From Paucibacter sp. B2R-40 (GTDB taxonomy: Bacteria > Pseudomonadota > Gammaproteobacteria > Burkholderiales > Burkholderiaceae_C), in contig NZ_JAJIRP010000010.1 of NCBI RefSeq assembly GCF_025717555.1, forward strand, positions 62,001 through 126,000: DNA of 64,000 nucleotides, written 5' to 3'. The notes beneath the pieces are model-generated. The model ran no database searches. It had not been told where the DNA came from and worked only from the letters and a program-made list of their open reading frames with translations. The position numbers were made by a program, and so were the translations under genes. Within the stretch, counting starts at the first letter, position 1; each line of letters begins with the position of its first letter. Shown one piece after another: positions 44,389 to 54,227 of the stretch.

Positions 44389-46788
44389 TCAGTACTTGAC
44401 GTTCAGTGCCAAGCTCATGCTGCGCGGCGCGCCAAGCGTGAAGCGATTGCGCCCGCTATTGACCGAGGCCAGATAGAACTTGTCCGCCAGATTGGCCACA
44501 TTGAACTGCAGGGCCAAGTTCTTGTTGATCTCGTAAGCCGCCATCGCGTCAAACACCCAGTAGCTCGGGATGCCATCAATGCCGACCACCGGCGCCGCGC
44601 CGTTATTGACCTGCGTGGTCTGGCTGGCGGTGTAGCGTGCGCCGCCGCCCAGGCTCAGGCCTTGCATCAGGCCTTCGGCCACGCGGTAGTTGACCCAGGA
44701 CGTGAAGCTCAGTTTCGGCGTGTAGACCAGTTGAGCGCCGGTCTGCACGTCGACCGCGCCGGGCACGACCGTGACGGCCTCATTGACCTTGCTGTCCATC
44801 CACACCAGGCCGGCCTGCAATTGCAAGTTGCTGGACACTGCGCCCGCCGCACCCAGCTCCAGGCCCTTGACCGTCTTTTTGCCGTATTGCGTCACTTCGC
44901 CGGTGGCGCTGCCGGCACGCGCCAGCTCGTTCTCGTTTTGCGAGCGGAACAAAGCGGCCGTCAACAGCAACTGCCTGTCCAGCAAGTCCCATTTCGTGCC
45001 CAGTTCCAGATTATTGGCCTGCTGTGGCTTCAAGTTAGGTGCGTTGATGCTGACCGCGCCGGTGTCAGAGCTGGGCGTCGCGCTGCTGAGCGCGAAGTTG
45101 TCGCTGCCGGGCGGCTTTTGCGAGGTGGCGTAAGACAGGTAGACACTCCCGTTCTCGCTCGGCTTGAACAGCAGACCCAGCTTGCCGCTGAGCAGCGTGT
45201 CGCTGTTCACCAAAGCACTGGCCGCGACCGCTGGGGTCGAGGTGGCGGGGATGCTGGTGTACTCGCTGCGGAAGCGCTCGGCGCGCAGGCCGGCGCTGAG
45301 CTGCCAGCGCTCGGTGATGTCCAAGGTGTCGAACAAAAAGGCGGCGGCGGTCGTGGTCTCGCCGGCCGTGCTGGCGCCGTTGCGGGTCAGCGGGGCGAAC
45401 TTGTCGTTGACCGATGGTGCATACAAATTGGCACGATCACCGGCGGTGTTGACATAGGCAAAGCCCGCCGTGTTCTGCTTTTCATGCGTCAGCTCGACGC
45501 CGGTGCTGATGTTGTTCTTGAAGCCGGCAATCGTGAAGGCGCTGTTCAAGCTGGTCTGGTTGGCCAGAATCTGGTTGCGCTGATCGCGGCCCAGGCGGCC
45601 TCGGCCTACCGTCCAGGCTGCCGGTTTGGCCGCGTCGCCGATGATGGACCAATTGCCGGGCGTGCTGCTGATGATGGTGTTCGTCAGGTTCAGATCCTGC
45701 TGGGTGCGGCCAAAGCGCGAGATATTGCGCAGGCTGGTGCCCGGCGCAAAGTCATGCTCCAGCAGCAGGGTCAACATATCGGCTTGCGTGTTGTCGAAAT
45801 CGTCTTTGCTGCCGTAGAAATTGCTGCGCTCAACCGCCTTGATGCTGGTGGCCAACACGCCGCCCACCGGCGGTTTGGCATTCGCACCAGCCAGATCCTT
45901 GAAGATCAGCTGATTGGTCCAGCCCATCAGGCCCACACCGGGGATGCCGCCATCGGGAATTGCATCCTGATCCACATGCAGATAGCTCAGCGTGGCGCGG
46001 GTGGCCGTGCCCAGGCCCAAGGTCAAGGACGGTGCCACCCCCCAGCGATTGCGCTCCAGCACATCGCGGCCCTGCACATTGCCACGGTCGCTGAACACAT
46101 TCAGGCGCAACGCCGCGCCGGGCAAGCCCAGATCCAACTTCTTGTTCAGATCAGCGCTGACACGCACACGGCTGCCGCTGGACACTTGCGCCGAGCCTTC
46201 GGCAAAGTCCCGTAACTGCGGCTTCTTGCTGACCATATTGATGAAGCCATTGGGCGAGCCCCGGCCGTTGTCGGCGCCGCTCGGGCCCTTGACCACTTCG
46301 ACCGATTCGACATTGAAGGTGTCACGGGTGATACCGCCGAGGTCGCGCACGCCGTCCACAAAGATATTGGCGCTGGCGTCGAAGCCGCGCATGAAGACGG
46401 TGTCACCGGTATTGGTGTTGCCGTTCTCGCCCAGCGTGAAGGTGATGCCGGGCGTGTTGCGCAGCGCCTCGCTCAAGGACGCTGTGCCCTGCTGCTGAAT
46501 CAACTCACGGTTGATCACGGTGACGGTCTGCGGCGTGTCCAGCAAGGGCTTGACGAACTTGGGCGATGAGGCTGCCTCGGCCTTGAACTCGTTCTCAACC
46601 ACGGCCTTGGCCTTGGCGCGCACCACCGGCAGCGCGGTCTCAGCCGAGTCTGCAGTTTGCGTCTGCGCCCATGCGCCGAGCGGCAGCGTTAGTGCCAGCA
46701 AGGCCGCGCTGGCGACCGAGTGAGAAGAAGCAGAAGAGGTGAATGAAGTCGGCATGGCCGCGTGCTTGCGGCTCTTGATGAAAGACAT
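44389..46788 (-). CDS. TonB-dependent siderophore receptor (Fiu/catecholate-like)
   Basis: 799 residues from ATG 46788. A signal peptide ends LPLGAWAQ (an internal ATG at 46755 is the alternative start). The plug domain has TPQTVTVINRELIQQQG, LSEALRNTPGITF, GFDASANIFVDGVRD and VEVVKGPSGADNGRGSPNGF. A 22-strand barrel follows, ending in Tyr (ALNVKY). It imports ferric siderophore across the outer membrane. The neighbouring piuC and an upstream Fur-box-like site support iron control; the ligand is likely a catecholate by analogy with Fiu. Confidence 0.93.
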   Translation of the reverse strand: MSFIKSRKHAAMPTSFTSSASSHSVASAALLALTLPLGAWAQTQTADSAETALPVVRAKAKAVVENEFKAEAASSPKFVKPLLDTPQTVTVINRELIQQQGTASLSEALRNTPGITFTLGENGNTNTGDTVFMRGFDASANIFVDGVRDLGGITRDTFNVESVEVVKGPSGADNGRGSPNGFINMVSKKPQLRDFAEGSAQVSSGSRVRVSADLNKKLDLGLPGAALRLNVFSDRGNVQGRDVLERNRWGVAPSLTLGLGTATRATLSYLHVDQDAIPDGGIPGVGLMGWTNQLIFKDLAGANAKPPVGGVLATSIKAVERSNFYGSKDDFDNTQADMLTLLLEHDFAPGTSLRNISRFGRTQQDLNLTNTIISSTPGNWSIIGDAAKPAAWTVGRGRLGRDQRNQILANQTSLNSAFTIAGFKNNISTGVELTHEKQNTAGFAYVNTAGDRANLYAPSVNDKFAPLTRNGASTAGETTTAAAFLFDTLDITERWQLSAGLRAERFRSEYTSIPATSTPAVAASALVNSDTLLSGKLGLLFKPSENGSVYLSYATSQKPPGSDNFALSSATPSSDTGAVSINAPNLKPQQANNLELGTKWDLLDRQLLLTAALFRSQNENELARAGSATGEVTQYGKKTVKGLELGAAGAVSSNLQLQAGLVWMDSKVNEAVTVVPGAVDVQTGAQLVYTPKLSFTSWVNYRVAEGLMQGLSLGGGARYTASQTTQVNNGAAPVVGIDGIPSYWVFDAMAAYEINKNLALQFNVANLADKFYLASVNSGRNRFTLGAPRSMSLALNVKY

Positions 46789-46904
46789 TGAGGAACACTC
46801 CAGGGATCGAATTGGATTTCTTCGAGCGTGGGCGCGACGCCGCTGTTCTTTTTGCGTGCGCGCCTTACCTGGGGATAGCCTGGGTCTACTCTGCGACAGG
46901 CCTA

Positions 46905-46923
46905 AATGATAACAGTTCTTATT
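46905..46923 (-). promoter_or_regulatory. Fur-box-like site upstream of the TonB receptor operon
   Basis: The 19-base AATGATAAC-A-GTTCTTATT has arms that match as an inverted repeat at 7 of 9 positions. It fits the Fur consensus, which is built from GATAAT hexamers. It lies 117 bases before the receptor start. This would repress the six-gene operon when iron is plentiful. Confidence 0.72.
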
Positions 46924-46936
46924 TGCATGTGCAAAT
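46921..46936. promoter_or_regulatory. Perfect inverted repeat next to the Fur box
   Basis: ATTTGCA (46921-46927) and TGCAAAT (46930-46936) flank TG, overlapping the last bases of the Fur-like site. It could bind a second regulator of the siderophore operon or of the divergent chemoreceptor. Of the 500 bases between the two genes (46789-47288), the rest shows no further clear motif. Confidence 0.5.
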
Positions 46937-47288
46937 TTTTCAGGCCTACAGGTCTTTGTCAAGTTCGGGGCTGTTCGCACGGCTATATGTCCCCGCGCGC
47001 GCCGAAACAGCCCAGCTATAAAACCACCCGCGCGCGCAGCGCCCAAACACAGCTTGGGCCCCCTTGATCGGCGAAGCCCCATGGTGTGAAAAATTCCACC
47101 CTTGGGCGCTTGATACAAGCGAGCACCCACAGGAAGACTGATTTGCCCCTCAAGTCGTGACCAAGCCCGGCCGAAGAGCGCACATCCGTCGCACCGCTCT
47201 CGGCCAAAGTGGCCGGGCAGACAAGCTGCGGCGCCCGCGTATTTTTCGAACCCTAACAAGCCAACTTGCCGGATTTCAAACAAGAAAT

Positions 47289-48836
47289 ATGAAGCTCAGT
47301 CTGAAACTACCTCTTGCCTTTGTGGCCGTGCTGGCCTTGATGCTAATGGCAGCCTTGTACGGCATCTTCAGCGTCAACCATTCGCTCGACAGTTTCACCC
47401 AGACGGTTCAAAGCAGTCATGGCCGGCAGCGCACGCTGAGCGAGCTGACTGTCGGCTTCAAGGTGCAGGTTCAGGAGTGGAAGAACACGCTCTTGCGCGG
47501 CAAAGACCCACAGCAACTGGACAAGCATTGGGCCGCGTTTCAAAAGCAGGAGCGCCTGGTCAGCGAGCGAACAGCCAAGCTGCTGCGCGAACTACCCGCC
47601 GGCGCCAGCAAAGACTTATTGGCCAAATTCGCGCTCGCCCACCAGTCGATGGGGGACAACTACCGGCTGGGCTACCGCGCCTTCACGACGGCCGACTTTG
47701 AACCGAGCGCGGGCGACAAGGCCGTCAAAGGCATGGACCGTGCACCGACGCAATTGCTGGAGGAGCTGGACGCGCAGTTCGCTGCACAGGGCGAGCGCGC
47801 GGCCCAGGCGGTCGCGGACCAGAGCGAGCGGGCCATAGGCTTGAGCTTGCTGTTGATGGGGCTGGCCAGTGCTTGCGGCATCGTGGCGGGACTCTGGCTC
47901 AGCCGCCATATCGCCAAGCAGTTGGGCGGCGATCCGCTGGAGGCGGCCAACCTGGCGCAAAGCGTGGCGGCCGGTGACTTTGCGCAACGCATCAAGCTGA
48001 ACTCGGGCGACAGCGCCAGCCTGATGGCGCAGCTGGTCGGCATGATGGGCAGTTTGTCCAGCGTGGTGCACAGCGTGCGCCAGAACTCCGAATCGGTCGC
48101 CAGCGCCTCCGCGCAGATCGCGCAGGGCAATATGGACCTGAGTCAGCGCACCGAGCAGCAGGCGAGCGCGCTGGAGGGCACGGCCTTGTCCATCAAGGTG
48201 CTGGGATCGGCGGTGGAAAAGAACGCCGACCATGCCCGCGAAGCGAACCGACTCGCCCAAGGCGCGTCAGAAGTGGCCGTCAGGGGCGGCGATGTGGTGG
48301 GTCAGGTGGTCGACACCATGAAAGGCATCAACGATTCCTCCAAGCAGATTGCCGACATCATCGGCGTGATTGACGGCATCGCCTTCCAGACCAATATCCT
48401 GGCGCTCAATGCGGCGGTGGAAGCCGCCCGCGCGGGCGAGCAAGGGCGCGGCTTCGCGGTGGTGGCCGCCGAGGTCCGCAGCCTGGCGCAGCGCAGCGCC
48501 GAAGCGGCCAAGCAGATCAAGACTTTGATAGGCGCCAGCGTGGAGCGAGTCGAGCAAGGCAGCCACCTGGTCAACCAGGCTGGCTCGACAATGAACGAGA
48601 TCGTCGACGCGATCAAGCATGTCAGCGACATCATGGGCGAGATCAGCGAGGCCAGCCGCGCCCAAAGTGCCGGCGTCTTGCAGGTCGGCCAGGCCTTCGA
48701 TCTGATGGACCAGGCGACGCAGCAGAACTCGGCCCTGGTTGAGCAAAGCACCGCCGCCGCCGAGAGTCTGCGCATGCAGGCTCAGGCTTTGGTGCAAAGC
48801 GTGTCGGTCTTCAAGCTGGCGGGCCTGCCTGTCTAG
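47289..48836 (+). CDS. Methyl-accepting chemotaxis protein
   Basis: 515 residues from ATG 47289 ([15 protein letters not shown]). Helix one lies at 8-28, a four-helix-type sensing region at 30-185, helix two at about 190-210, then HAMP. The signalling hairpin tip is [21 protein letters not shown] then [14 protein letters not shown]. It ends FKLAGLPV with no CheR-binding pentapeptide. The gene is divergent from the siderophore receptor operon and followed by a strong terminator. Confidence 0.95.
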   Translation: MKLSLKLPLAFVAVLALMLMAALYGIFSVNHSLDSFTQTVQSSHGRQRTLSELTVGFKVQVQEWKNTLLRGKDPQQLDKHWAAFQKQERLVSERTAKLLRELPAGASKDLLAKFALAHQSMGDNYRLGYRAFTTADFEPSAGDKAVKGMDRAPTQLLEELDAQFAAQGERAAQAVADQSERAIGLSLLLMGLASACGIVAGLWLSRHIAKQLGGDPLEAANLAQSVAAGDFAQRIKLNSGDSASLMAQLVGMMGSLSSVVHSVRQNSESVASASAQIAQGNMDLSQRTEQQASALEGTALSIKVLGSAVEKNADHAREANRLAQGASEVAVRGGDVVGQVVDTMKGINDSSKQIADIIGVIDGIAFQTNILALNAAVEAARAGEQGRGFAVVAAEVRSLAQRSAEAAKQIKTLIGASVERVEQGSHLVNQAGSTMNEIVDAIKHVSDIMGEISEASRAQSAGVLQVGQAFDLMDQATQQNSALVEQSTAAAESLRMQAQALVQSVSVFKLAGLPV

Positions 48837-48861
48837 GTTTGACCCAGTTTGACCCAGCAAA

Positions 48862-48883
48862 AAGGCCGGCTTACGCCGGCCTT
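48862..48883. terminator. Rho-independent terminator after the chemoreceptor gene
   Basis: The stem AAGGCCGGC (48862-48870) and GCCGGCCTT (48875-48883) is a perfect 9-bp pair with loop TTAC. A-rich sequence precedes and a T-rich run follows (TATTTTCATTTTCTTTTTTT region). It may work on both strands, ending the chemoreceptor and the convergent scoB transcripts. Confidence 0.88.
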
Positions 48884-48952
48884 CTCTATTTTCATTTTCT
48901 TTTTTTGACTGGCCTGAACAGCGGCCATCAAGCAACGGCAATCAATAACAGC

Positions 48953-49591
48953 TTAAAGCAGCGGTACGCCCGTCTTGGACTGCACCTGCTCACGCGTGAC
49001 ACCCTCGGCCAACTCGACCAACTGCAAGCCCGCCGGCGTCACGTCCATCACGGCCAGATCGGTGATGATGCGATTGACCACGCCCACGCCGGTCAGCGGC
49101 AAGGTGCAGTGCGGCAGGATCTTCATGTCTTCCGTGCCGTCTTTCTTGCGTGCCACATGCTCCATCAGCACGATCACACGCTTGACGCCGGCGACCAGAT
49201 CCATCGCGCCGCCCATGCCCTTGACCATCTTGCCCGGGATCATCCAGTTGGCCAGATCGCCCTTGGCGCTGACCTGCATCGCTCCCAGGATAGACAGATT
49301 GATCTTGCCACCGCGAATCATCGCGAAGGAGTCATGGCTGCCGAAGATCGAAGAGCCGGCGATGGTCGTGACCGTTTGCTTGCCGGCGTTGATCAGGTCG
49401 GCATCGACCTCATCCTCGGTCGGGAACGGGCCAATGCCCAGCATGCCGTTTTCGCTCTGCAGCCAGACTTCCTTGTCTGCCGGCACAAAATTGGCCACCA
49501 GGGTCGGGATGCCGATGCCCAGGTTCACGTAGAAACCGTCTTCCAGCTCCTGCGCGGCACGGGCCGCCATTTGGTCTTGAGTCCAGGCCAT
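48953..49591 (-). CDS. scoB: 3-oxoacid CoA-transferase subunit B
   Basis: 212 residues from ATG 49591, 2 bases after the scoA stop. The catalytic Glu is in [25 protein letters not shown] and GGAMDLVAG are also family-typical. With ScoA it moves CoA from succinyl-CoA to acetoacetate, for ketone-body or polyhydroxybutyrate use. Confidence 0.95.
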   Translation of the reverse strand: MAWTQDQMAARAAQELEDGFYVNLGIGIPTLVANFVPADKEVWLQSENGMLGIGPFPTEDEVDADLINAGKQTVTTIAGSSIFGSHDSFAMIRGGKINLSILGAMQVSAKGDLANWMIPGKMVKGMGGAMDLVAGVKRVIVLMEHVARKKDGTEDMKILPHCTLPLTGVGVVNRIITDLAVMDVTPAGLQLVELAEGVTREQVQSKTGVPLL

Positions 49592-49593
49592 GA

Positions 49594-50298
49594 TCAATCT
49601 CCCTTCACTGTCAGAGTGCGCTTCTCGATGCGCTTTTCGGGATTGGCGTTCACCACGATGCGATGCACATAGATGCCCGGCAGGTGCACGGCGTCCGGGT
49701 CGATCTCGCCGACCTCGACCAATTGCTCCACCTCTACCACGGTGATCTTGCCGGCCATCGCGGCGGCCGGGTTGAAGTTGCGCGCCGTACGGCGGAACAC
49801 CAGATTGCCGCTCTTGTCAGCCTTCCAGGCCTTGACCAGCGCCACTTCGGGGCACAAGGCATGTTCCATCACATAGGTGTGGCCATCAAATTCGCGCAGC
49901 TCCTTGCCGTCGGCGACGATGGTGCCCACGCCGGTACGGGTGAAGAAAGCCGGGATGCCCGCACCGCCGGCGCGCAGCTTCTCGGCCAGCGTGCCCTGCG
50001 GCGTGAACTCGAGCTGCAACTCACCGGCCAGGTATTGACGCTCGAACTCCTTGTTCTCGCCCACATAGCTGGAGATCATCTTCTTGATCTGGCGCGTTTC
50101 CAGCAACTGGCCCAGGCCAAAGCCGTCAACACCGGCGTTATTGGAGATCACGGTCAATTCCTTGACGCCGCTGTCACGCAGCGCAGCGATCAAGGCCTCG
50201 GGAATACCGCACAGGCCAAAGCCGCCGACCGCCAGCAACTGGCCGTCTTTGACGATACCCTTGAGCGCCGCGTCGGCACTGGGGAAAATCTTGTTCAT
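49594..50298 (-). CDS. scoA: 3-oxoacid CoA-transferase subunit A
   Basis: 234 residues, ATG 50298 with GGAG upstream. Family motifs are [27 protein letters not shown] and the CoA-binding region [15 protein letters not shown]. It is the alpha subunit of the heteromeric transferase, first gene of the pair. It is divergent from a PAS-LuxR regulator, a pairing that suggests control of this operon. Confidence 0.95.
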   Translation of the reverse strand: MNKIFPSADAALKGIVKDGQLLAVGGFGLCGIPEALIAALRDSGVKELTVISNNAGVDGFGLGQLLETRQIKKMISSYVGENKEFERQYLAGELQLEFTPQGTLAEKLRAGGAGIPAFFTRTGVGTIVADGKELREFDGHTYVMEHALCPEVALVKAWKADKSGNLVFRRTARNFNPAAAMAGKITVVEVEQLVEVGEIDPDAVHLPGIYVHRIVVNANPEKRIEKRTLTVKGD

Positions 50299-50482
50299 TG
50301 AGCAATCTCCGTTAATTCGTCGGAAGCGTCAGAGCGTACTACGACCCGGCAGCTACAAGGCATACGTAGAATCGCCTAAGTCAATACGCCAGGATTGAGC
50401 GTTACGACCCAAGCAGCGCGTCCCTAGCACCGGCGCTTTGACGACTTTTGACCCTTTTCGCCACCCTGAGCCGCCAAAGTAC

Positions 50483-51028
50483 ATGCCACTCGACTACCGC
50501 ACTGCCTTTGAATTGGCGCCGATTGGCCTGGTGCTGTCAGCCAATCGCTTGATCGTCGACTGCAACCAGCAATTGCTCAGCATGTTCGGCGCCGAACAGA
50601 ATCAATTGGTAGGACGCAGCTTTGAGGTGCTCTACCCCAGCATGATCGAGTTCGAGCGCACCGGCGCTCGGATCATTGCCAGCCTCGATCAAGGGGGCTT
50701 TTATGCCGATGACCGGGTGATGAAACGGGTCGGCAGCGGCGAGCTGTTCTGGTGCCATGTGTCGGGCCGCGCCTTGAACCCGGCCGACCCGCATGCGCAA
50801 GGCATCTGGAGCTTTGAAGATTTGTCGGCGCATCGCCAACTGAAGGCCGACTTGACCGCGCGCGAGCGTGAGATAGCCGCGCTCTTGATCGAAGGCCTGA
50901 GCAGCAAGATGATTGGCCGCCGGCTTGACATCAGCCCACGCACGGTGGACGTGTACCGGGCGCGCCTGATGAAAAAATACTCGGCCGGCTCGACGCCTGA
51001 GCTGATCCACAAACTATTGAGCGCTTGA
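50483..51028 (+). CDS. PAS and LuxR-type helix-turn-helix regulator
   Basis: 181 residues from ATG 50483 (MPLDYRTAFELAP); a longer reading would need TTG at 50438. The PAS domain covers residues 4-115 (GLVLSANRLIVDCNQQLL, GELFWCHVSGRAL). The LuxR helix-turn-helix is LTAREREIAALLIEGLSSKM to RTVDVYRARLMKKY. The 184 bases between it and scoA contain TACGACCC twice (50340-50347, 50403-50410), possible binding sites. It probably regulates scoAB. Confidence 0.9.
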   Translation: MPLDYRTAFELAPIGLVLSANRLIVDCNQQLLSMFGAEQNQLVGRSFEVLYPSMIEFERTGARIIASLDQGGFYADDRVMKRVGSGELFWCHVSGRALNPADPHAQGIWSFEDLSAHRQLKADLTAREREIAALLIEGLSSKMIGRRLDISPRTVDVYRARLMKKYSAGSTPELIHKLLSA

Positions 51029-51042
51029 GACTGTATTGGCCG

Positions 51043-51258
51043 TCAATAATGCGGCGGGAGATCATCCATCAAGCTGCGAAACACCGGCGTGCCTGAATCG
51101 GGTGCCTGCTGGCGCAGCTCGGCAACTTCGCGCAGCAGCAAATCGATTTGCGCTTGTTGACGCGTAATGATCAGGTTCAGCTGATCCACCATGTCTTCGG
51201 TGAAGCTGGCTTTGATTTCCAGCTCGGTCAGGCGGTGTTCGGTGTTTGTAGAGTCCAT
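51043..51258 (-). CDS. slyX: SlyX family protein
   Basis: 71 residues from ATG 51258 (MDSTNTEHRLTELEIKASF); an ATG at 51276 is the alternative. The typical short coiled coil (MVDQLNLIITRQQAQIDLLL) and the conserved tail DDLPPHY are present. Function is unknown; in enterobacteria it lies near slyD. It is convergent with the PAS-LuxR gene and divergent from the broken DUF3667 gene. Confidence 0.9.
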   Translation of the reverse strand: MDSTNTEHRLTELEIKASFTEDMVDQLNLIITRQQAQIDLLLREVAELRQQAPDSGTPVFRSLMDDLPPHY

Positions 51259-51378
51259 GACCGTATTGGACTTCATTCTGAACGGCCTTTGCTGGCCTAG
51301 TGTCCACTGCAGGTCTGACTCATCCGAGCAAGTCCGAATCGCTTTGCGGCGCGTCGCGGCTTGATAGCATGCGAGCCC

Positions 51379-52294
51379 ATGTCCGATCCATCGCTCAAAG
51401 CGCTGCCAACGACGGCAGCGCCTCACCTGGCCTCGCCTCTCGCTTCTTGCCCCAACTGCGGCAAGGATTTGCCAGTGCCGGCCGAGCCCTTTTGCGGCCG
51501 CTGTGGGCAGGAAGTCTTGATCAAGGCACCGACCTTATTGGAATTTATTCAGCATTTCGGCGGCCACTACATCTCCACAGAAGGCGCTCTGTGGCGCAGC
51601 TTGCGCAAACTGTGCGAGCCGGGTGCGCTGACCCTGGCCTACTTTCGGGGCCAGCGAAAGTCGTTTGTCCACCCTTTTCGTCTCTACCTCAGCATCAGCT
51701 TTATCGCGCTGCTCTTGTTGAAAATATTCAACGGCATCGACGATGCCGCGCTGAACGCGCAGTTGCAGTTCACGCCGGACCTCACGCTCAGCGCCAACTC
51801 CTTTTCGATCAAGGTCTAGGGCCAGGGGCGCTTCATCTGCGAGATCAAGGTCAATTGGATTTGCGATCGGCTTCAGAGCAGGATGCAAGTCCCCTCGCTA
51901 CAGCTAGCGCCAAAGCTGAGCCACGCCATCGCCGAAATGGGAACCCGGATGGGCTACGCCATGTTTGTGCTGGTGCCGCTGTTGGCGCTCTGGCTCAAAC
52001 TCTTGTACTGGCGCAGTGGCCGCTATTACACCGAACACCGAACATTTGGTCCTGGCGCTGCATCTGCACTGCGTCCTCATCATGCTGCTGCCGCTGCTTC
52101 AGTTGACGCGGGCCGACTATCTTGGCGGGCTGTGCCTGTTGCTGGGCTTTGTCTACCAGACCATGACGGTGAAGCGGGTCTTCGGCGGCCCCTATTGGCA
52201 GCACGCTTTGAAGGGCCTGCCGCTCTTTGTCGTTCACAGCTATTCGGTGGCTATCACCACCCTGGCGGTCACGCTGGGCCCTTTGCTTTTCTGA
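51379..52294 (+). pseudogene. Broken DUF3667 family membrane protein gene
   Basis: The first part (from ATG 51379) has the zinc-ribbon CPNCGKDLP with FCGRCGQEV and the DUF3667 helix region (SFVHPFRLYLSISFIALLLL). It stops at an in-frame TAG (51817-51819). The same frame then reads on through a membrane helix (FVLVPLLALWLKLLYWRSG) to YYTEH. There a tandem copy of ACCGAAC (52030-52036 and 52037-52043) shifts the frame by one. The rest continues in the new frame (LVLALHLHCVLIMLLPLLQL to the stop at 52292-52294). Two independent lesions indicate a decaying gene. Confidence 0.9.
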
Positions 52295-52403
52295 GTACCG
52301 ACTTCACAGCCATTGCAAGGCGAGCGCAAACAGAGTCGGCCGGCAGATTCGATTGGCCCAGTTCAATGCGCTTGGCCGCGCTTGCCTACAATTGCACCCG
52401 ATC

Positions 52404-53201
52404 ATGCAAACAAGCCTCCCCGTTCTCAATATCTCGTCCTACAAGTTTGTCGGCCTGCCCGATTGCCACGCCTTGCGCGAGTTGCTGTTCGAACGCGCCG
52501 TGGCGCTTGAACTCAAAGGCACCGTGCTGCTGGCCGAAGAAGGCATCAACCTGTTCCTGGCAGGCAGCGCCGAAAACGTGCGTGCTTGGGTGACGGCGCT
52601 GCAGCAGGACGAAAGATTTGCCGACCTCGCCCCCAAGGAAAGCTGGAGCGCAGCAGTTCCGTTCAAGAAGTTGCTGGTCAAAGTCAAGGCTGAGATCATC
52701 CGCATGAACCACCCGGCCATTCGTCCAGACGCGCTGCCGCGTGCGCCGGCGCTGGCACCCGTCACGCTGGCACGCTGGTTGAGCCAAGGCCATGACGACG
52801 ATGGCCGGCCGGTCGTGACACTCGACACCCGCAACGCCTTCGAGATCGACTACGGCACGTTTGAGGGCGCCATCGACTGGCGCATCCACAAGTTCAGCGA
52901 GTTCCCGCAGGCGGTGCAGGATCACCGCGCCGAGCTGATGGGCAAGACCATTGTCAGCTTTTGCACCGGCGGCATCCGCTGCGAGAAGGCCGCCATCTAC
53001 CTGGAACAGCAAGGCCTGGATGGCCCGGTCTACCAGTTGGAGGGCGGCATCCTGAAGTATTTTGAGGAAGCCGGCGGCGCCCATTACCAGGGCGATTGCT
53101 TTGTATTTGACCAGCGCGAAGCCCTCGACGCCGGTCTGCATGCGTCGACCGAAATCTGCCGCCCCGCCAGCGAAGCGCACCGCGCACCAGCAGCAGGATG
53201 A
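52404..53201 (+). CDS. trhO: tRNA uridine 5-oxyacetic acid synthesis hydroxylase TrhO (rhodanese family)
   Basis: 265 residues from ATG 52404. The N-terminal acylphosphatase-like part (GTVLLAEEGINLFLAG) is followed by a rhodanese domain (VVTLDTRNAFEIDYGTFEGA) with the active-site Cys in SFCTGGIRCEKAAIYL. TrhO hydroxylates wobble U34 of tRNA to 5-hydroxyuridine. The protein is shorter than E. coli TrhO and lacks most of its Cys-rich C-terminal tail. Its stop overlaps the hydrolase start as ATGA. Confidence 0.92.
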   Translation: MQTSLPVLNISSYKFVGLPDCHALRELLFERAVALELKGTVLLAEEGINLFLAGSAENVRAWVTALQQDERFADLAPKESWSAAVPFKKLLVKVKAEIIRMNHPAIRPDALPRAPALAPVTLARWLSQGHDDDGRPVVTLDTRNAFEIDYGTFEGAIDWRIHKFSEFPQAVQDHRAELMGKTIVSFCTGGIRCEKAAIYLEQQGLDGPVYQLEGGILKYFEEAGGAHYQGDCFVFDQREALDAGLHASTEICRPASEAHRAPAAG

Positions 53202-54154
53202 GTCGTCTGGCCGAGAGCCTGCTGCGTGCACTGGGCCTGCTCTTGCTGCTGGGCGCTTTTGGCTTTGCGGCCACCAAGGCACCCGACCGCACGCTGGAAA
53301 GCCTGATCCAGCGCTGGGCCCCGCCGCCGTCCGAGTTCATTGATCTGAACGGCCAGTTGCTGCATCTGCGCGACCAGGGGCCCAGCGCAGACAAGCTGCC
53401 CATCGTGCTGATCCACGGCACTTCGTCCAGCCTGCACACCTGGGAAGGCTGGGTCAAAGAGCTCTCAAAAACCCGCCGCGTGATCAGCTTTGATCTGCCC
53501 GGTTTCGGCTTGACCGGACCGGCCATTTCCGGCGATTACAGCGCCGACGCCTACGTCAAAACAGTGCATGCGCTGCTCGACCATTTGCAGCTCGAGCGCG
53601 TGGTGCTGGGCGGCAATTCGCTGGGCGGCGAGATCGCCTGGATGGTGGCCGCCGCTGCGCCTGAGCGGGTGGCGGGCTTGATCCTGGTCGATGCCGGCGG
53701 CTATGCTTTCACGCCCGAGTCTGTGCCCCTGGGCTTTGCGCTGGCACGTCTGCCGGGCTTGGGCGTCTTGAGCGAATATGCCTTGCCGCGCAGCGTGATC
53801 GAGCGCAGCGTCAAAAACGTCTACGGCGACCCGTCCAAGGTCAGCCCCGAACTGGTGGAGCGTTACTACGAGATTACCCTGCGCGCCGGCAACCGCGAGG
53901 CGCTGCGTCAGCGCATCAACCAAATGGTCTTGGGCGACCAAGCTGGCCGCATCAAGAGCTTGCGCCTGCCCACTTTGATTCTTTGGGGAGCCAAAGACCG
54001 CTTGATCCCGCCCAGCAATGGCCAAGCCTTTGCACGCGATATTGCCGGCAGCCATTTGGTGAGCTTTCCCGATTTGGGACATGTGCCTCAGGAAGAGGAC
54101 CCACTCACCAGCCTGGCCCCGGTGCAAGAATTTTTAACTACGCTCAAACCCTAG
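53198..54154 (+). CDS. Alpha/beta hydrolase
   Basis: 318 residues. An N-terminal hydrophobic helix (residues 8-26) suggests membrane anchoring or export. The fold shows LIHGTSSSLHTW (oxyanion loop), nucleophile Ser in VLGGNSLGGEIAW, acid in WGAKDRLIPP and His in DLGHVPQEEDP. The natural ester or amide substrate cannot be told. It overlaps the trhO stop by 4 bases. Confidence 0.92.
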   Translation: MSRLAESLLRALGLLLLLGAFGFAATKAPDRTLESLIQRWAPPPSEFIDLNGQLLHLRDQGPSADKLPIVLIHGTSSSLHTWEGWVKELSKTRRVISFDLPGFGLTGPAISGDYSADAYVKTVHALLDHLQLERVVLGGNSLGGEIAWMVAAAAPERVAGLILVDAGGYAFTPESVPLGFALARLPGLGVLSEYALPRSVIERSVKNVYGDPSKVSPELVERYYEITLRAGNREALRQRINQMVLGDQAGRIKSLRLPTLILWGAKDRLIPPSNGQAFARDIAGSHLVSFPDLGHVPQEEDPLTSLAPVQEFLTTLKP

Positions 54155-54227
54155 GACTGAAACAGCCATATCCATTGCAAGATATCGGCTTTAGTTCCCA
54201 TCTCTCTTTCACACTTTTGGAGTAGCC

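Noticed and set aside
43687-46215. 842-codon plus-strand open frame opposite piuC and the TonB receptor
   Set aside because: Low-complexity composition and no motifs; the minus-strand receptor and hydroxylase carry all expected landmarks.
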